From assembly GCF_000470655.1 (NCBI RefSeq), contig NC_021921.1:1178001-1242000 (forward strand): DNA of 64,000 nt. Direction: 5' to 3'. Source of the DNA: Halorhabdus tiamatea SARL4B. Its GTDB lineage: Archaea > Halobacteriota > Halobacteria > Halobacteriales > Haloarculaceae. Positions 49,524-59,262 of the stretch are shown piece by piece; the stretch's first letter is position 1, and every line of letters starts with the position of its first letter. Below the pieces are notes generated by a model. The model had not been told where the DNA came from. It saw only the letters and a list, made by a program, of their open reading frames with translations, and searched no databases. A program made the position numbers and the translations under genes.

Positions 49524-50844
49524 CGGAACCACCCCGCGAGCGGACGGCACTGACACCGCCGTCGGCGACGAGCGGCTCTTCGTCGCCGAACTCGGGGTAG
49601 GTCTCGACGCCGTGCTCGCTCAGATCGAGGCCCTCACGCTCGTGTTCGGGCGTGACGCGAGCCTGGCCGAGCGCCTTGAGGACCCCCCAGACGGCCCCGG
49701 TTGCCAGGATCGTCCACACTGCGATGACGACGACGCCCGCCAGTTGCGTGAGGAAGGCGTCGATCACTGGGACGCCGAGATCGGCGGCGACGAACGGGAA
49801 CGCAAGCGTCCCGAGCACGCCGGCGCTGCCGTGGACCGGGAACACCGCACAGACGTCGTCGATCCCCAGGCGGTTCTCGACGAAGCCGAAGACGATCGGG
49901 AGCTGTGCGCCGGCGAGCCCGCCGACCGCGAACGCGCCCCACCACACCGTCGTGTCCGGGATCGCCGTGATCCCGACGAGCCCGGCCAGCAGCCCGTTGG
50001 CGACGTACAGCGTGTCGACCTTGCCGGTCTTGAGCCACGCGACCAGCCCGGCACCCATCGCGCCGGCGGCCATCGCGATCGTCGTTCCCATCGCGACGCG
50101 ACCCAGGACGGCACCGTTGAACGCCAGCAGTTCGCCGTTCGGGCCTGCCTCGGCGAAGACGGCCGCGGTGCCGACGTTGAACCCGTACCAGCCGAAGGCG
50201 AGCATCAGCGTCCCCAGCACGGCGAAGGTCATCGAGTGACCGGGGATGACGTTCGCCGAGCCGTCCTCGGCGTAGCGGTCCATCCGCGGGCCGAGCATGT
50301 AGGCGGCGGTCAGCCCGGCGATCCCGCCGAGCCCGTGAACGATCATGCCGCCGGCGAAGTCGTGGAACACGGCGTCACCGAACTGGATGTACTCACCGGC
50401 CCACGTGATCCCGGTGACGACGGGGTAGATCACCGCGGCGAGCAGGAACGTGTAGGTGACGTACGCCCGGAGCCTCGCGCGGCCGGCGACGGCTCCCGAG
50501 ACGATGGTGGCCGCCGTCATCGCGAAGACGGCCCCGTAGAGCCAGCCGATGTAGCCGCTTGCGTCGTCAGCCAGGTACGGCAGCGAGTCGGTGAACGGAC
50601 TCCCGCCGACGAGCCCGGAGATCCCGGCCCCGATCAGGAAGAACACCGACACGCCGACGCTCCAGGTCAGGAGGTTCTTCGTCAACTGGTTGGCGACGTT
50701 CTTCGCCCTGACTTGCCCGGCCTCGAGCATCGCGAAGCCGGCGTGCATGAAGAAGATCAGGAACGTGACGGTGAGTACCCAGACGTTGCTAATCCCATCG
50801 GTCAACGCACTCGGTTCGACCTGCAACGGGAGAGCTTCGATCAT
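49516..50844 (-). CDS. amt: Ammonium transporter
   Basis: The 442-residue Amt/MEP/Rh protein has eleven helices. The signature segments are visible: [19 protein letters not shown], the [13 protein letters not shown] pore histidine region, and the second pore histidine in [15 protein letters not shown]. It forms trimers in the membrane and lets in ammonium. It is the first gene of the amt-glnK-lrp operon. Confidence 0.94.
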   Translation of the reverse strand: MIEALPLQVEPSALTDGISNVWVLTVTFLIFFMHAGFAMLEAGQVRAKNVANQLTKNLLTWSVGVSVFFLIGAGISGLVGGSPFTDSLPYLADDASGYIGWLYGAVFAMTAATIVSGAVAGRARLRAYVTYTFLLAAVIYPVVTGITWAGEYIQFGDAVFHDFAGGMIVHGLGGIAGLTAAYMLGPRMDRYAEDGSANVIPGHSMTFAVLGTLMLAFGWYGFNVGTAAVFAEAGPNGELLAFNGAVLGRVAMGTTIAMAAGAMGAGLVAWLKTGKVDTLYVANGLLAGLVGITAIPDTTVWWGAFAVGGLAGAQLPIVFGFVENRLGIDDVCAVFPVHGSAGVLGTLAFPFVAADLGVPVIDAFLTQLAGVVVIAVWTILATGAVWGVLKALGQARVTPEHEREGLDLSEHGVETYPEFGDEEPLVADGGVSAVRSRGGSDE

Positions 50845-51198
50845 ATCTCACACGCCCCTGACTTCCGCAAGCTTTTGTCCAACTTTACACCGAATCCGAC
50901 TGCGATTGTGATCTTATTCACGTTTGAACCTGATTGGGAGACCCATACATAAGGATTTGCTTCAGATTCGAAAATATTTGCATGAGTAGGCATACATTTG
51001 TCCGAAATGCCATAGTATATTAACAGTATAAGGTCGTTATCTGTAAATATTCATGCGACCGTCAAGGGAGCAATGTGGACGTTCGTGCACCGCGATCGTG
51101 GCGAAATGTCCGGAAGCAGGGTCGAAACGGTCGCACGCGCATCAGGTATAGCGACGGCTGGTCGGCCTGGCTTTGTCACTCCTGCAAGCGGCGGCTTT
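50845..51198. other. 354-bp amt promoter region
   Basis: No gene is present. From about 50870 to 51055 the sequence is distinctly A/T-rich, unlike the neighbouring coding DNA. Several TATA-like strings occur on the minus strand (such as TTATGTATG near 50950 and GTTAATATAC near 51020). The size and composition suggest a highly controlled promoter for amt, perhaps with activator sites. Exact sites cannot be fixed by eye. Confidence 0.6.
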
Positions 51199-51564
51199 TC
51201 AGATCGCGTCGGTCCCGCGATCGCCGGTGCGGACCTGGACGGCGTCGGACACGGGCAGGACGAAGATCTTCCCGTCGCCTTTCTCGCCAGTGGTTGCCCC
51301 CTCGCGGAGTGCGTCGACGACGGTCTCAGTCTCGTCGCTCTCGACGACGCACTCGATTTTGATCTTCTGGTGGAGGTCGATGACGTACTCCTCGCCGCGC
51401 CACTGGCCGGTTTTGGCCGGCTGTGAACCTCGTCCGGAGACCTGTGTGACCGTCAGCGAGGGTGCGCCCGCTTCGGCGAGAGAAGCCTTGACGTCGCTGA
51501 GTTTCTCCGGGCGGACGATCGCCATCACGAGTTCGAGATCGGTGTCGTCAGTGGCTGGTGACAT
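51199..51564 (-). CDS. Second P-II protein GlnK-like, separate from amt
   Basis: The 121-residue paralogue resembles the first Gln[32 protein letters not shown], the T-loop [11 protein letters not shown] and [20 protein letters not shown]. It starts at ATG 51564 with its own TATA-like TTTTATC centred at 51592, about 28 bp upstream. Downstream the A/T-rich amt promoter follows, so it is not simply cotranscribed with amt. It has no adjacent second transporter, though many haloarchaea carry two amt-glnK pairs. Confidence 0.92.
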   Translation of the reverse strand: MSPATDDTDLELVMAIVRPEKLSDVKASLAEAGAPSLTVTQVSGRGSQPAKTGQWRGEEYVIDLHQKIKIECVVESDETETVVDALREGATTGEKGDGKIFVLPVSDAVQVRTGDRGTDAI

Positions 51565-51625
51565 ACGACCGAACACCGGCCGGGTTGAGGATAAAACCCC
51601 GCCAAGCCGGCAGGGTGCTTCGGGA

Positions 51626-52606
51626 CTACAACCGCTCGGCCAGGTCCTCGGCGAAGTAGGTCAGGATCAGGTCCGCGCCCGCGCGCTTGATCGACAGCAG
51701 CGACTCGTAGGCCGTCGCCTCCAGGTCGAGCCACCCCTGTTCGCTTGCCGCGTGCAACATCGCGTACTCGCCGCTGACGTTGTAGGCAGCCACGGGGTGA
51801 TCGAAGCGCTCGCGCACGTCACGGACGACATCGAGATACGGCAACGCGGGTTTGACCATCAGGACGTCGGCCCCTTCCTCGACGTCCAGTTCGACCTCGC
51901 GCATGGCCTCGCGGGCGTTGGCAGGATCCATCTGGTAGTGTCGACGATCGCCGAAGGCGGGTGCACCGTCGGCGGCGTCCCGGAACGGGCCGTAGAAGGC
52001 CGACTCGTACTTCGCGGCGTAGCTCATGATCGGAACCCCGGTGTGACCGGCGTCGTCGAGGCCTTCCCGGATCGCCCCGACCATCCCGTCCATCATCGCG
52101 GAGGGCGCGACCATGTCCGCCCCCGCCTCGGCGTGGGAGACGGCCGTCCGGGCCAGAGCCTCCAGGGTCGGATCGTTCTCGACGGTCAACGTCGGGTCTT
52201 CGCGAGCGTCGGGTTCCAGCAGGCCACAGTGGCCGTGGTCGGTGTACTCACACAGACAGACGTCGGTGATGACGTAGGCGTCTGTCTCGGCGGTGATCCG
52301 CCGGACGGCCGCCTGGACGACGCCGTCGGCAGCCCAGGCTCCGGATCCTTCACCGTCCTTGGACTCGGGCACGCCGAAGACGATGATCGCCTCGACGCCG
52401 GTCTCGCGAATTTCCTCGACGCGGTCGACCGCGCCGTCGACGGGGACGCGCTCGTGGCCCGGCATCGTCTCGATCGGAACCCGCTCGTCAGTCGTCGCGT
52501 CGACGAAGACGGGCGCGATCAGATCGGTCGCCTCCAGCGTGGTTTCGCTGACCAGCGGTCTGATACCGTCGATCCGGAGACGGCGGGGGCGGTCGGGAGT
52601 ATCCAT
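51626..52606 (-). CDS. hemB: Delta-aminolevulinate dehydratase (porphobilinogen synthase)
   Basis: HemB condenses two 5-aminolevulinate molecules into porphobilinogen for haem and cobalamin. The 326-residue protein has the zinc cysteines [14 protein letters not shown] (C117, C119, C127) and the Schiff-base lysines in SYAAKYES (K199) and LMVKPA (K252). It is a Zn-dependent type. The ATG at 52606 ([10 protein letters not shown]) starts the domain. Confidence 0.94.
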   Translation of the reverse strand: MDTPDRPRRLRIDGIRPLVSETTLEATDLIAPVFVDATTDERVPIETMPGHERVPVDGAVDRVEEIRETGVEAIIVFGVPESKDGEGSGAWAADGVVQAAVRRITAETDAYVITDVCLCEYTDHGHCGLLEPDAREDPTLTVENDPTLEALARTAVSHAEAGADMVAPSAMMDGMVGAIREGLDDAGHTGVPIMSYAAKYESAFYGPFRDAADGAPAFGDRRHYQMDPANAREAMREVELDVEEGADVLMVKPALPYLDVVRDVRERFDHPVAAYNVSGEYAMLHAASEQGWLDLEATAYESLLSIKRAGADLILTYFAEDLAERL

Positions 52607-52719
52607 GTACGGGCCTTGTTGTGTCGGGGGGAAAGCCGTGACGCTCTCTCGGCCGCTGGCAGGCGACATGGCGCGTGTCGCAACATTCTTTAGGTTCCTA
52701 CTTGATTCTACACTGAGAG

Positions 52720-55167
52720 ATGAAGTACGGGCATTTCGACGACGAAGCGCGTGAGTACGTAATCACGGAGCCACAGACGCCCCGGCCCTGGATCAACTAC
52801 ATCGGCCGCCAGGATTACGTCGGGATGATTTCCAACACGGGCGGTGGGTACAGTTTCTACCAGGATCCACGCTATCGGCGGCTTATCCGGTATCGCTACA
52901 ACAACGCCCCCCGGAACGTCGGCGGCCGGGGCCTATATGTGCGTGACGCCGAGAGCGGCGAGTACTTTTCGCCGACATTCCAGCCCGCTCGCGAACCGCT
53001 GGACGACTACGAAGCCCGCCACGGCCTCGGGTACACCACGATCCGGGGCGAGAAGGACGACGTGGCTGGGGAAGTGACCTATTTCGTGCCCCCCGGCGAG
53101 GACCTGGAAGCCTGGCGCGTCACCGTCGAAAACAACAGCGACGAGTCCCGCAACCTGCAACTGTTCTCTCTCGTCGAGTTCTGCCTGTGGGACGCCGTCG
53201 ACGACAGTTCGAACTACCAGCGCAACTACAACACCGGCGAGGTCGAAGTCGAGGATTCAGTTATCTACCAGAAGACCGAGTATCGCGAGCGGCGCAACCA
53301 CTTCGCCTACTTCGCCTGTTCGGCCGACATCGACGGCTTCGACACCCAACGGGACGCCTTCGTCGGCCAGTACAACGGCTTCGACGAGCCGGCGGTGCTT
53401 GAGGACGGCGAGGCCACCGATTCTATCGCCCACGGGTGGTCGCCGATCGGCTCCCACCAGGTCGATGTGGAACTCGAACCGGGCGAGAGCGAGGAGGTCG
53501 TCTTCCTGCTGGGCTATCACGAGAACCCCCAGGACGACAAATGGGCGGAGCCAGGCGTCATCAACAAGGAGTACGTCGAGGAGACCATCGAGGAGTATCT
53601 CGATCCCGCCGCCCTCGACGAATCCTTCACCGAACTCGAGGAGTTCTGGGCGGACCAGCTCTCGGCGCTGCAAGTCGAGACGCCCGATCCCGAGACCGAC
53701 CGGATGGTCAACACCTGGAATCCCTACCAGAACACCGTGACGATGAACCTCGCACGGTCGGCTTCGCTGTACGAGACCGGGCTCACGCGGGGCATCGGCT
53801 TCCGTGACTCCCTGCAGGACCAACTTGCGGTCCTCCACCAGTTCCCCGATCGCGCTCGAAAGCGCATCCTAAATCTCGCGAAGATCCAACTGAAAGACGG
53901 CGGCGCGTACCACCAGTACACCCCCCTCACCGGCGAGGGCAACGCCGACATCGGTGGCGGGTTCAACGACGACCCGATGTGGCTGGTCATGTCCACCGCC
54001 GCCTACGTCAAGGAGACCGGCGACACCTCCATTCTGGCGGAAGAGGTCGTCTACGAGAACGAACCCGGGACCGAGGAACCCCTCGCGGAGCACCTCCAGC
54101 GCGCCGTCGAATACGTCCGGGAACGCCGCGGCCCTCACGACCTGCCGCTGATCGGCCACGCCGACTGGAACGACTGTCTCAACCTCAACTGCTTCTCCGA
54201 GAACCCGGACGAGTCCTTCCAGACGGCCGAACACGACGTCGAGGAGGAGCGCGCCGAGTCGGTGTTCATCGGCGGCCAGTTCGTCTACGCCGTCGAGGAA
54301 CTCGCCGAGTTGGCCGACCAGACCGACCTCCTGCCCGAGTCCGCCGAGGAGTACCAGCGATACGCCGACGAGATGGCCGACGCTGTCGCCGACGCCGGCT
54401 GGGACGGCGCGTGGTTCCGGCGGGCCTACGACCACTTCGAGGACCCGATCGGATCGAGCGAGAACGACGAGGGGCAGATCTTCGTCGAGTCCAACGGCAT
54501 GTGCGGGATGGCCGGGATCGGCCGCGAGGACGGCAAGGTCCAGGACGCGATGGACTCGGTCCGGGAGCGACTGGCGACCGAACACGGCATCGTGCTCCAC
54601 CAGCCCGCCTTCACCGAATACGACGAGCGCTACGGCGAGATCACCTCCTACCCGCCGGGCTACAAGGAGAACGGGAGCGTCTTCTGTCACACGAACCCCT
54701 GGATCATGATCACCGAGGCGAAACTCGGCAACGGCGAGCGGGCCTTCGACTATTACAAGCGCATTTGCCCGGCCGCCCGTGAGGACATCAGCGACGTCCA
54801 CACCACCGAACCCTACGTCTACGCCCAGACCATCGCCGGTCCGGACGCCCCGACCACCGGCGAGGCCAAGAACTCCTGGCTGACCGGAACGGCGGCCTGG
54901 AACTACGTCGCGATCACCCAGTACATCCTCGGCGTCCGGCCCGACCACGACGGTCTCGTGGTCGATCCGTCGATCCCGGCCGAGTGGGACGAGTTCTCGG
55001 TCCACCGCGAGTTCCGCGGCGCGACCTACGAGATTACTGTCGAGAATCCCGACGGCGTCGAATCGGGCGTCGATCGGGTCGAAATCGACGGCGACACCAT
55101 CGACAGCCAGACGATCCCCGACCTCGGTGACGGGGAAGTCCACGACGTGCGCGTCGTGATGGGCTGA
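52720..55167 (+). CDS. GH94 disaccharide phosphorylase, cellobiose phosphorylase-like
   Basis: The 815-residue enzyme has an N-terminal beta-sandwich (about 1-290), a helical linker, an (alpha/alpha)6 barrel and a C-terminal beta-domain. The catalytic motif [19 protein letters not shown] (D482 to D485) matches cellobiose phosphorylase more than chitobiose phosphorylase. [21 protein letters not shown] at the start binds sugar. It would convert cellobiose and phosphate to glucose-1-phosphate and glucose in the cytoplasm; no signal peptide is present. A TTTAGG box about 28 bp upstream fits a leaderless start. A GH94 paralogue follows 64 bp downstream. Confidence 0.9.
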   Translation: MKYGHFDDEAREYVITEPQTPRPWINYIGRQDYVGMISNTGGGYSFYQDPRYRRLIRYRYNNAPRNVGGRGLYVRDAESGEYFSPTFQPAREPLDDYEARHGLGYTTIRGEKDDVAGEVTYFVPPGEDLEAWRVTVENNSDESRNLQLFSLVEFCLWDAVDDSSNYQRNYNTGEVEVEDSVIYQKTEYRERRNHFAYFACSADIDGFDTQRDAFVGQYNGFDEPAVLEDGEATDSIAHGWSPIGSHQVDVELEPGESEEVVFLLGYHENPQDDKWAEPGVINKEYVEETIEEYLDPAALDESFTELEEFWADQLSALQVETPDPETDRMVNTWNPYQNTVTMNLARSASLYETGLTRGIGFRDSLQDQLAVLHQFPDRARKRILNLAKIQLKDGGAYHQYTPLTGEGNADIGGGFNDDPMWLVMSTAAYVKETGDTSILAEEVVYENEPGTEEPLAEHLQRAVEYVRERRGPHDLPLIGHADWNDCLNLNCFSENPDESFQTAEHDVEEERAESVFIGGQFVYAVEELAELADQTDLLPESAEEYQRYADEMADAVADAGWDGAWFRRAYDHFEDPIGSSENDEGQIFVESNGMCGMAGIGREDGKVQDAMDSVRERLATEHGIVLHQPAFTEYDERYGEITSYPPGYKENGSVFCHTNPWIMITEAKLGNGERAFDYYKRICPAAREDISDVHTTEPYVYAQTIAGPDAPTTGEAKNSWLTGTAAWNYVAITQYILGVRPDHDGLVVDPSIPAEWDEFSVHREFRGATYEITVENPDGVESGVDRVEIDGDTIDSQTIPDLGDGEVHDVRVVMG

Positions 55168-55231
55168 GCCAGTTGCCCCCTGTTTTGCATCGTTCGCTAA
55201 CCGAACCCACACCACCAACCCACGACAGACA

Positions 55232-57589
55232 ATGACATACGGACACGTCGACCAGGAGACAGGCGAATACGTCATCGACCGACCCGACACGCCGACGCCG
55301 TGGATCAACTACCTCGGCGAGGGCGTCTACGGCGGCATCGTCTCGAACACCGGTGGCGGGTACAGCTTCTACAAAGATCCGAAGAACCAGCGCGTGACGC
55401 GCTACCGGTACAACGCCGTGCCGGACGACCAGCCCGGCCGGTACGTCTACCTGCAGGATCGGGAGAGCGGTGAGTACTGGTCGCCGACCTGGCAGCCAGT
55501 CAAGGACGAGCTCGCCGACTACGAGTGTCGCCACGGGCCGGGCTACACCACGATCGAGAGCGTCTACGACGACATTGCGGCCGAGATGACGTATTTCGTC
55601 CCGCTCGGCGAGGACTGCGAGCTGTGGGTGCTGGACATCGAAAACGAGGGTGAAGAGACTCGCACCCTCGGCGCGTTCTCCTACGTCGAGTTCTCGTTCC
55701 CGGACGCCGCGGCCGACCAGATGAACCTCGACTGGACGGGCCAGATCATGCGTTCCCGCGTCGACGAGGACGCCGGCGTCATCGAGGCGTACTCCTCGGC
55801 CGAGGAGATCAGCTACACCCACGCCACCAGCGCCGAGGTCGCGGGCTTCGACACCCAGCGTCGCGAGTTCGTCGGCCAGTACGGAACGCTGGAGGAACCC
55901 GCGGTGCTGGATGCCGGTGCGGCCACGGACTCGACGGCCACCCACGACAACGTCATCGGCTCGTTCGAGCACGACATCGAACTCGACCCGGGCGAGCGCG
56001 AACGGATCGTCTTCCTGACCGCGCCGGAGCGCGACGACGATCTCATCGAGAAGTACGAGGACCCGTCGGTCGTCGACGAGGAACTCGACGCCCTCCAAGC
56101 GGAGTGGGACGAGTACCTCTCGACGTTGCAGGTCGAGACTCCTGACGAGGAGATGAACACGATGCTCAACGTCTGGAACCCGGTGCAGTGTCGCTCGACG
56201 CTTTACTGGTCCCGAACGGCCTCGCGCTACCAGGCCGGGTTGGGCCGCGGGATGGGCACCCGCGATTCGAGTCAGGACACCCTCTCGATCGTCCACGCCG
56301 TGCCCGAGCAGGTCCGGGAGACCCTGGAGAGCCTCTGGGAGATCCAGTTCCCCGACGGGCACGCCTGGCACCAGTTCTACCCACTCAGCGGCGAGGGAGA
56401 CGCCGGTCTGGCCAAGGAAGACCCGTCCAAGCCGCAGTGGTTCTCCGACGACCACCTCTTTCTGGTCCTCGGGACGGTCCAGTATCTCAAGGAGACCGGC
56501 GACGACGACTTCCTCGAAGCGGAGATCCCCTTCGAGGACGGCTCGACGGGCACCGTGCGCGAGCACATCGAGCGCGCCATCGCGTTCACCGACGAGCACC
56601 GGGGCAAACACGGCCTCCCGCGGATGGGCTACGCCGACTGGAACGACTCGCTGAACCCCGACGACGGCAGTGGCGAGGCCGCGAGCGTCATGGTCGCCAT
56701 GATGTACTGCCGGGTTCTCCGGGAAGTCGCTGATCTCTATGAGTTCCTCGGCGACGAAGACCTGGCAGCCGAACGTCGCACCCAGCGTGCCGAGGAGATC
56801 GGCCGCATCGACGACCACGCCTGGGACGGCGCGTGGTACACCCGCGCCTACGACGACGACGGCGACGTCATCGGGTCGGCCAGTGAGGACTACCAGCAGA
56901 TCTCGTTGAACACCCAGACCTGGGCGGTGCTGGGCGGCGTCGACGACGAGCGCGCCGAGCGGGCGATGGAATCGGCTCACGAGCGTCTGAACACGAAATA
57001 TGGCTTCGCGCTGCTCGACCCACCCTGGGAGGGTGAAGGCACGATCGACCGGATCGGCGGAACGACGACCTACCCACCCGGAGCCAAGGAGAACGGCGGC
57101 ATCTTCTGTCACGCCCACACGTGGTCGGTCGTCGCCGCCGGCCTGCTGGGCGACGGCGAACGCGCCCACCAGTACTACCGGCAGCTGAACCCGATGACAC
57201 ACGAGGACGAAGCAGAACTGCGGCGGACGGAGCCATACGTGTACGTCCAGAACGTTCTCGGCCCCGCCCACGAGGACTTCGGTGTCGCGAAGAACTCCTG
57301 GCTCACGGGCACGGCCTCCTGGGCGTACGTCGGCGCGACGCAGTACCTGCTTGGCATCCGGCCGACCTTCGACGGCCTCGTGATCGACCCGACGATCCCG
57401 GCCGAATGGGACGGCTTCGAGATGACCCGCGAGTTCCGCGGCGCGACCTACGAGATCACGGTGGAAAATCCCGAGGGCGTGGAGAGTGGGGTTGAAAGTG
57501 TCGAGGTCGACGGCGAGGTGATCGTGGGCGATGTGGTGCCTGCATTCGAGGACGGCACGAGCCACGAGGTTCGGGTCGAAATGGGTTGA
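55232..57589 (+). CDS. Second GH94 disaccharide phosphorylase (tandem paralogue)
   Basis: The 785-residue protein is collinear with its neighbour from the first residues (MTYGHVDQETGEYVIDRPDTPTPWINYLGEG). Its catalytic motif GYADWNDSLNPDDGSGEAASV (starting at D469) differs downstream of DWND, so acceptor or sugar specificity is likely different (cellodextrin, laminaribiose or chitobiose-type are options). No export signal is seen. It probably shares a transcript with the first GH94 gene and arose from duplication. Confidence 0.88.
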   Translation: MTYGHVDQETGEYVIDRPDTPTPWINYLGEGVYGGIVSNTGGGYSFYKDPKNQRVTRYRYNAVPDDQPGRYVYLQDRESGEYWSPTWQPVKDELADYECRHGPGYTTIESVYDDIAAEMTYFVPLGEDCELWVLDIENEGEETRTLGAFSYVEFSFPDAAADQMNLDWTGQIMRSRVDEDAGVIEAYSSAEEISYTHATSAEVAGFDTQRREFVGQYGTLEEPAVLDAGAATDSTATHDNVIGSFEHDIELDPGERERIVFLTAPERDDDLIEKYEDPSVVDEELDALQAEWDEYLSTLQVETPDEEMNTMLNVWNPVQCRSTLYWSRTASRYQAGLGRGMGTRDSSQDTLSIVHAVPEQVRETLESLWEIQFPDGHAWHQFYPLSGEGDAGLAKEDPSKPQWFSDDHLFLVLGTVQYLKETGDDDFLEAEIPFEDGSTGTVREHIERAIAFTDEHRGKHGLPRMGYADWNDSLNPDDGSGEAASVMVAMMYCRVLREVADLYEFLGDEDLAAERRTQRAEEIGRIDDHAWDGAWYTRAYDDDGDVIGSASEDYQQISLNTQTWAVLGGVDDERAERAMESAHERLNTKYGFALLDPPWEGEGTIDRIGGTTTYPPGAKENGGIFCHAHTWSVVAAGLLGDGERAHQYYRQLNPMTHEDEAELRRTEPYVYVQNVLGPAHEDFGVAKNSWLTGTASWAYVGATQYLLGIRPTFDGLVIDPTIPAEWDGFEMTREFRGATYEITVENPEGVESGVESVEVDGEVIVGDVVPAFEDGTSHEVRVEMG

Positions 57590-57611
57590 AACTGCGAGTT
57601 CCGTCTCCGGA

Positions 57612-58022
57612 TCAAGAATCCGTCACCACCACGTCGAGGTCGACGAGATCGTACAGCGGTGGCTTGTCGAAGTCCGTGGCATTGTGCGTGACGAACGTGC
57701 CACCCGCAGCGTGGGCGGTCGCGAGATTGAGCAGATCGGCGGGATCCAGCCGGATCCCCTGTGCGCGAAGCTGTTCGTCGAGATACGCGGCTTCGAGGGC
57801 ACAATCGTCGGTGAAATCCAGCACGCGATCGAACTGCTCGTCGAGGACGCGCTGGGTCCTGAGCATCTCCGTCCGGCCCGACCCGGCCTTGTAGGACTCC
57901 CAGGCGACGACGGCGGGGATCGTCCACTCCTCTCTGCGGTACTGCCCGAGGTGTGACAGGATCGCCTCGTCCGGATCGCGGCCGGCGATCTTCGCGAGGA
58001 CGTCACGATCGAGAACGATCAT
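57612..58022 (-). CDS. vapC: VapC-like PIN-domain toxin
   Basis: The 136-residue protein has PIN-domain acidic residues: D5 and D7 in IVLDRDVLAKI, a Glu in VVAWESYKAG, Asp in RLDPADLLNLATA and Asp in VTHNATDFDK. PIN toxins are Mg-dependent RNases. It overlaps the antitoxin by 4 bp (ATGA). It ends 22 bp from the convergent GH94 gene. Confidence 0.88.
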   Translation of the reverse strand: MIVLDRDVLAKIAGRDPDEAILSHLGQYRREEWTIPAVVAWESYKAGSGRTEMLRTQRVLDEQFDRVLDFTDDCALEAAYLDEQLRAQGIRLDPADLLNLATAHAAGGTFVTHNATDFDKPPLYDLVDLDVVVTDS

Positions 58023-58240
58023 CGCCGATGGGACAGTGACTCGTTTAATTCGTCGTGAGCCGCCCGCATCTCCGCTTCCAATGCCCCGTCCTCGTCGAGG
58101 AAGGCGAGACTGCCAGCTATCTCTTCGATGTCCTTCTCCCGGCGGCTCAGCCGATCCAGTAGTTCGTCGAAGGACTCGTCGTCACGCTTCAGGGCACGCA
58201 GGCGTTCCTTGACCTCGTCGGAAACGCGAATCGTACTCAT
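58019..58240 (-). CDS. vapB: VapB-like antitoxin
   Basis: The 73-residue protein starts MSTIRVSDEVKERLRALKRDDESFDELLDRL, the beta-helix-helix N-terminus of archaeal VapB antitoxins (DUF217/RHH-like). The C-terminal half is acidic and would wrap the toxin. It precedes vapC with a 4-bp overlap, the normal toxin-antitoxin order. CCTATTCACC on the minus strand near 58266 is a TATA-like box 27 bp upstream. Confidence 0.88.
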   Translation of the reverse strand: MSTIRVSDEVKERLRALKRDDESFDELLDRLSRREKDIEEIAGSLAFLDEDGALEAEMRAAHDELNESLSHRR

Positions 58241-58356
58241 ATGTATACGGTGTGTACGAGGGTGAATAGGTGTTACGCCGGTCAGAGAGCGTCACAGATC
58301 CAACCGGATCGACGAAGCGTTTGTCCCAACGAGTGTGCCAGGCCACCGCCAGCAGG

Positions 58357-59112
58357 TCAGAACGGAAAACCTCCGTATCGCAGGTAGACCATGTCGAGGA
58401 TCAACAAAAGCTGGAACAGCCCCTGCACACCACCGAGCATCGCGTTCTGTTTGCCGATCGCGGCGATGACGCCGGAGTCCGGACTCGCCGACGTCATCTC
58501 CCGGTAGATCCGCAACTCGCCGGGCATCAGGAACCCGAAACCCTGGACCGAGAGGATCGTCACGATCGCCAGCGCGACCGCGATCGCGGGCTCGATCGCC
58601 GGGAGATCACCGATCGTCGTTGCGACCCAGGCGAGCGAACCGACGGTCGCGATGCCGAAGGGGACCTGCCAGCGCCAGTCCCGCCAGGCGTCGAGTCGCC
58701 AGCCCAACAGCAGGAGGATCGGAATCAGGTTCGCCGCGGTGAACACCGCGAGCCAGCCCTCGCGGTCGGCCAGATAGCCCAGTTCGAGCGCGAGGGCGAT
58801 CCCCGAGGCGATGGTCACCGTCGCCAGCGACGGGAGGAGAAAGGCGGTTTTGGGCGTGAGTCGCTGGAACACCGCCGCGCTCTCTTCCTCGTCGAGGCCG
58901 CCGATCACCGGCCCGAGCACCGCGCCGATGAACACGTCGATGCCCGTCCAGAGGACGCCCGCCATCACGTGGACGTAGGTGTGCCCCTGAAGCGATGCGA
59001 CTGTGAGCGCGTAGCCCAGCGCCGCCAGCGGGATCGCGACCACCGCGACTGCAAACGCCGGATTCGCCCGTTGTGCCATGCCTGCGATGGTCTCCCGTAC
59101 CGTCGTTGCCAT
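58357..59112 (-). CDS. Integral membrane protein of unknown function
   Basis: The 251-residue protein has about seven predicted helices, with GHTYVHVMAGVLWTGIDVFIGAVLGPVIGGL near the second and third. The conserved HxMAGxxWxGxD resembles haem- or copper-handling DUF2269/CopD-like membrane proteins (weak). The C-terminal region includes MPGELRIYREM. A TTAAC box near 59141 on the minus strand supports the ATG. No assignment is made. Confidence 0.75.
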   Translation of the reverse strand: MATTVRETIAGMAQRANPAFAVAVVAIPLAALGYALTVASLQGHTYVHVMAGVLWTGIDVFIGAVLGPVIGGLDEEESAAVFQRLTPKTAFLLPSLATVTIASGIALALELGYLADREGWLAVFTAANLIPILLLLGWRLDAWRDWRWQVPFGIATVGSLAWVATTIGDLPAIEPAIAVALAIVTILSVQGFGFLMPGELRIYREMTSASPDSGVIAAIGKQNAMLGGVQGLFQLLLILDMVYLRYGGFPF

Positions 59113-59262
59113 ACGGGACGGCGAACCGGCGACCTGATGTTAATGGTACGTCTCCCTGCAACGGAGACCGGTTCTCGCGTTGCCGGACGGACCGGACCCC
59201 CGCCGTGATGGGACGCTTCCCACCAATCTTTTCTCCCGTGACGACGCGTCTTCTGGGAGACA

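Noticed and set aside
55034-57565. 843-codon minus-strand open frame
   Set aside because: It mirrors the second GH94 gene, whose catalytic motif and domain order are clear.
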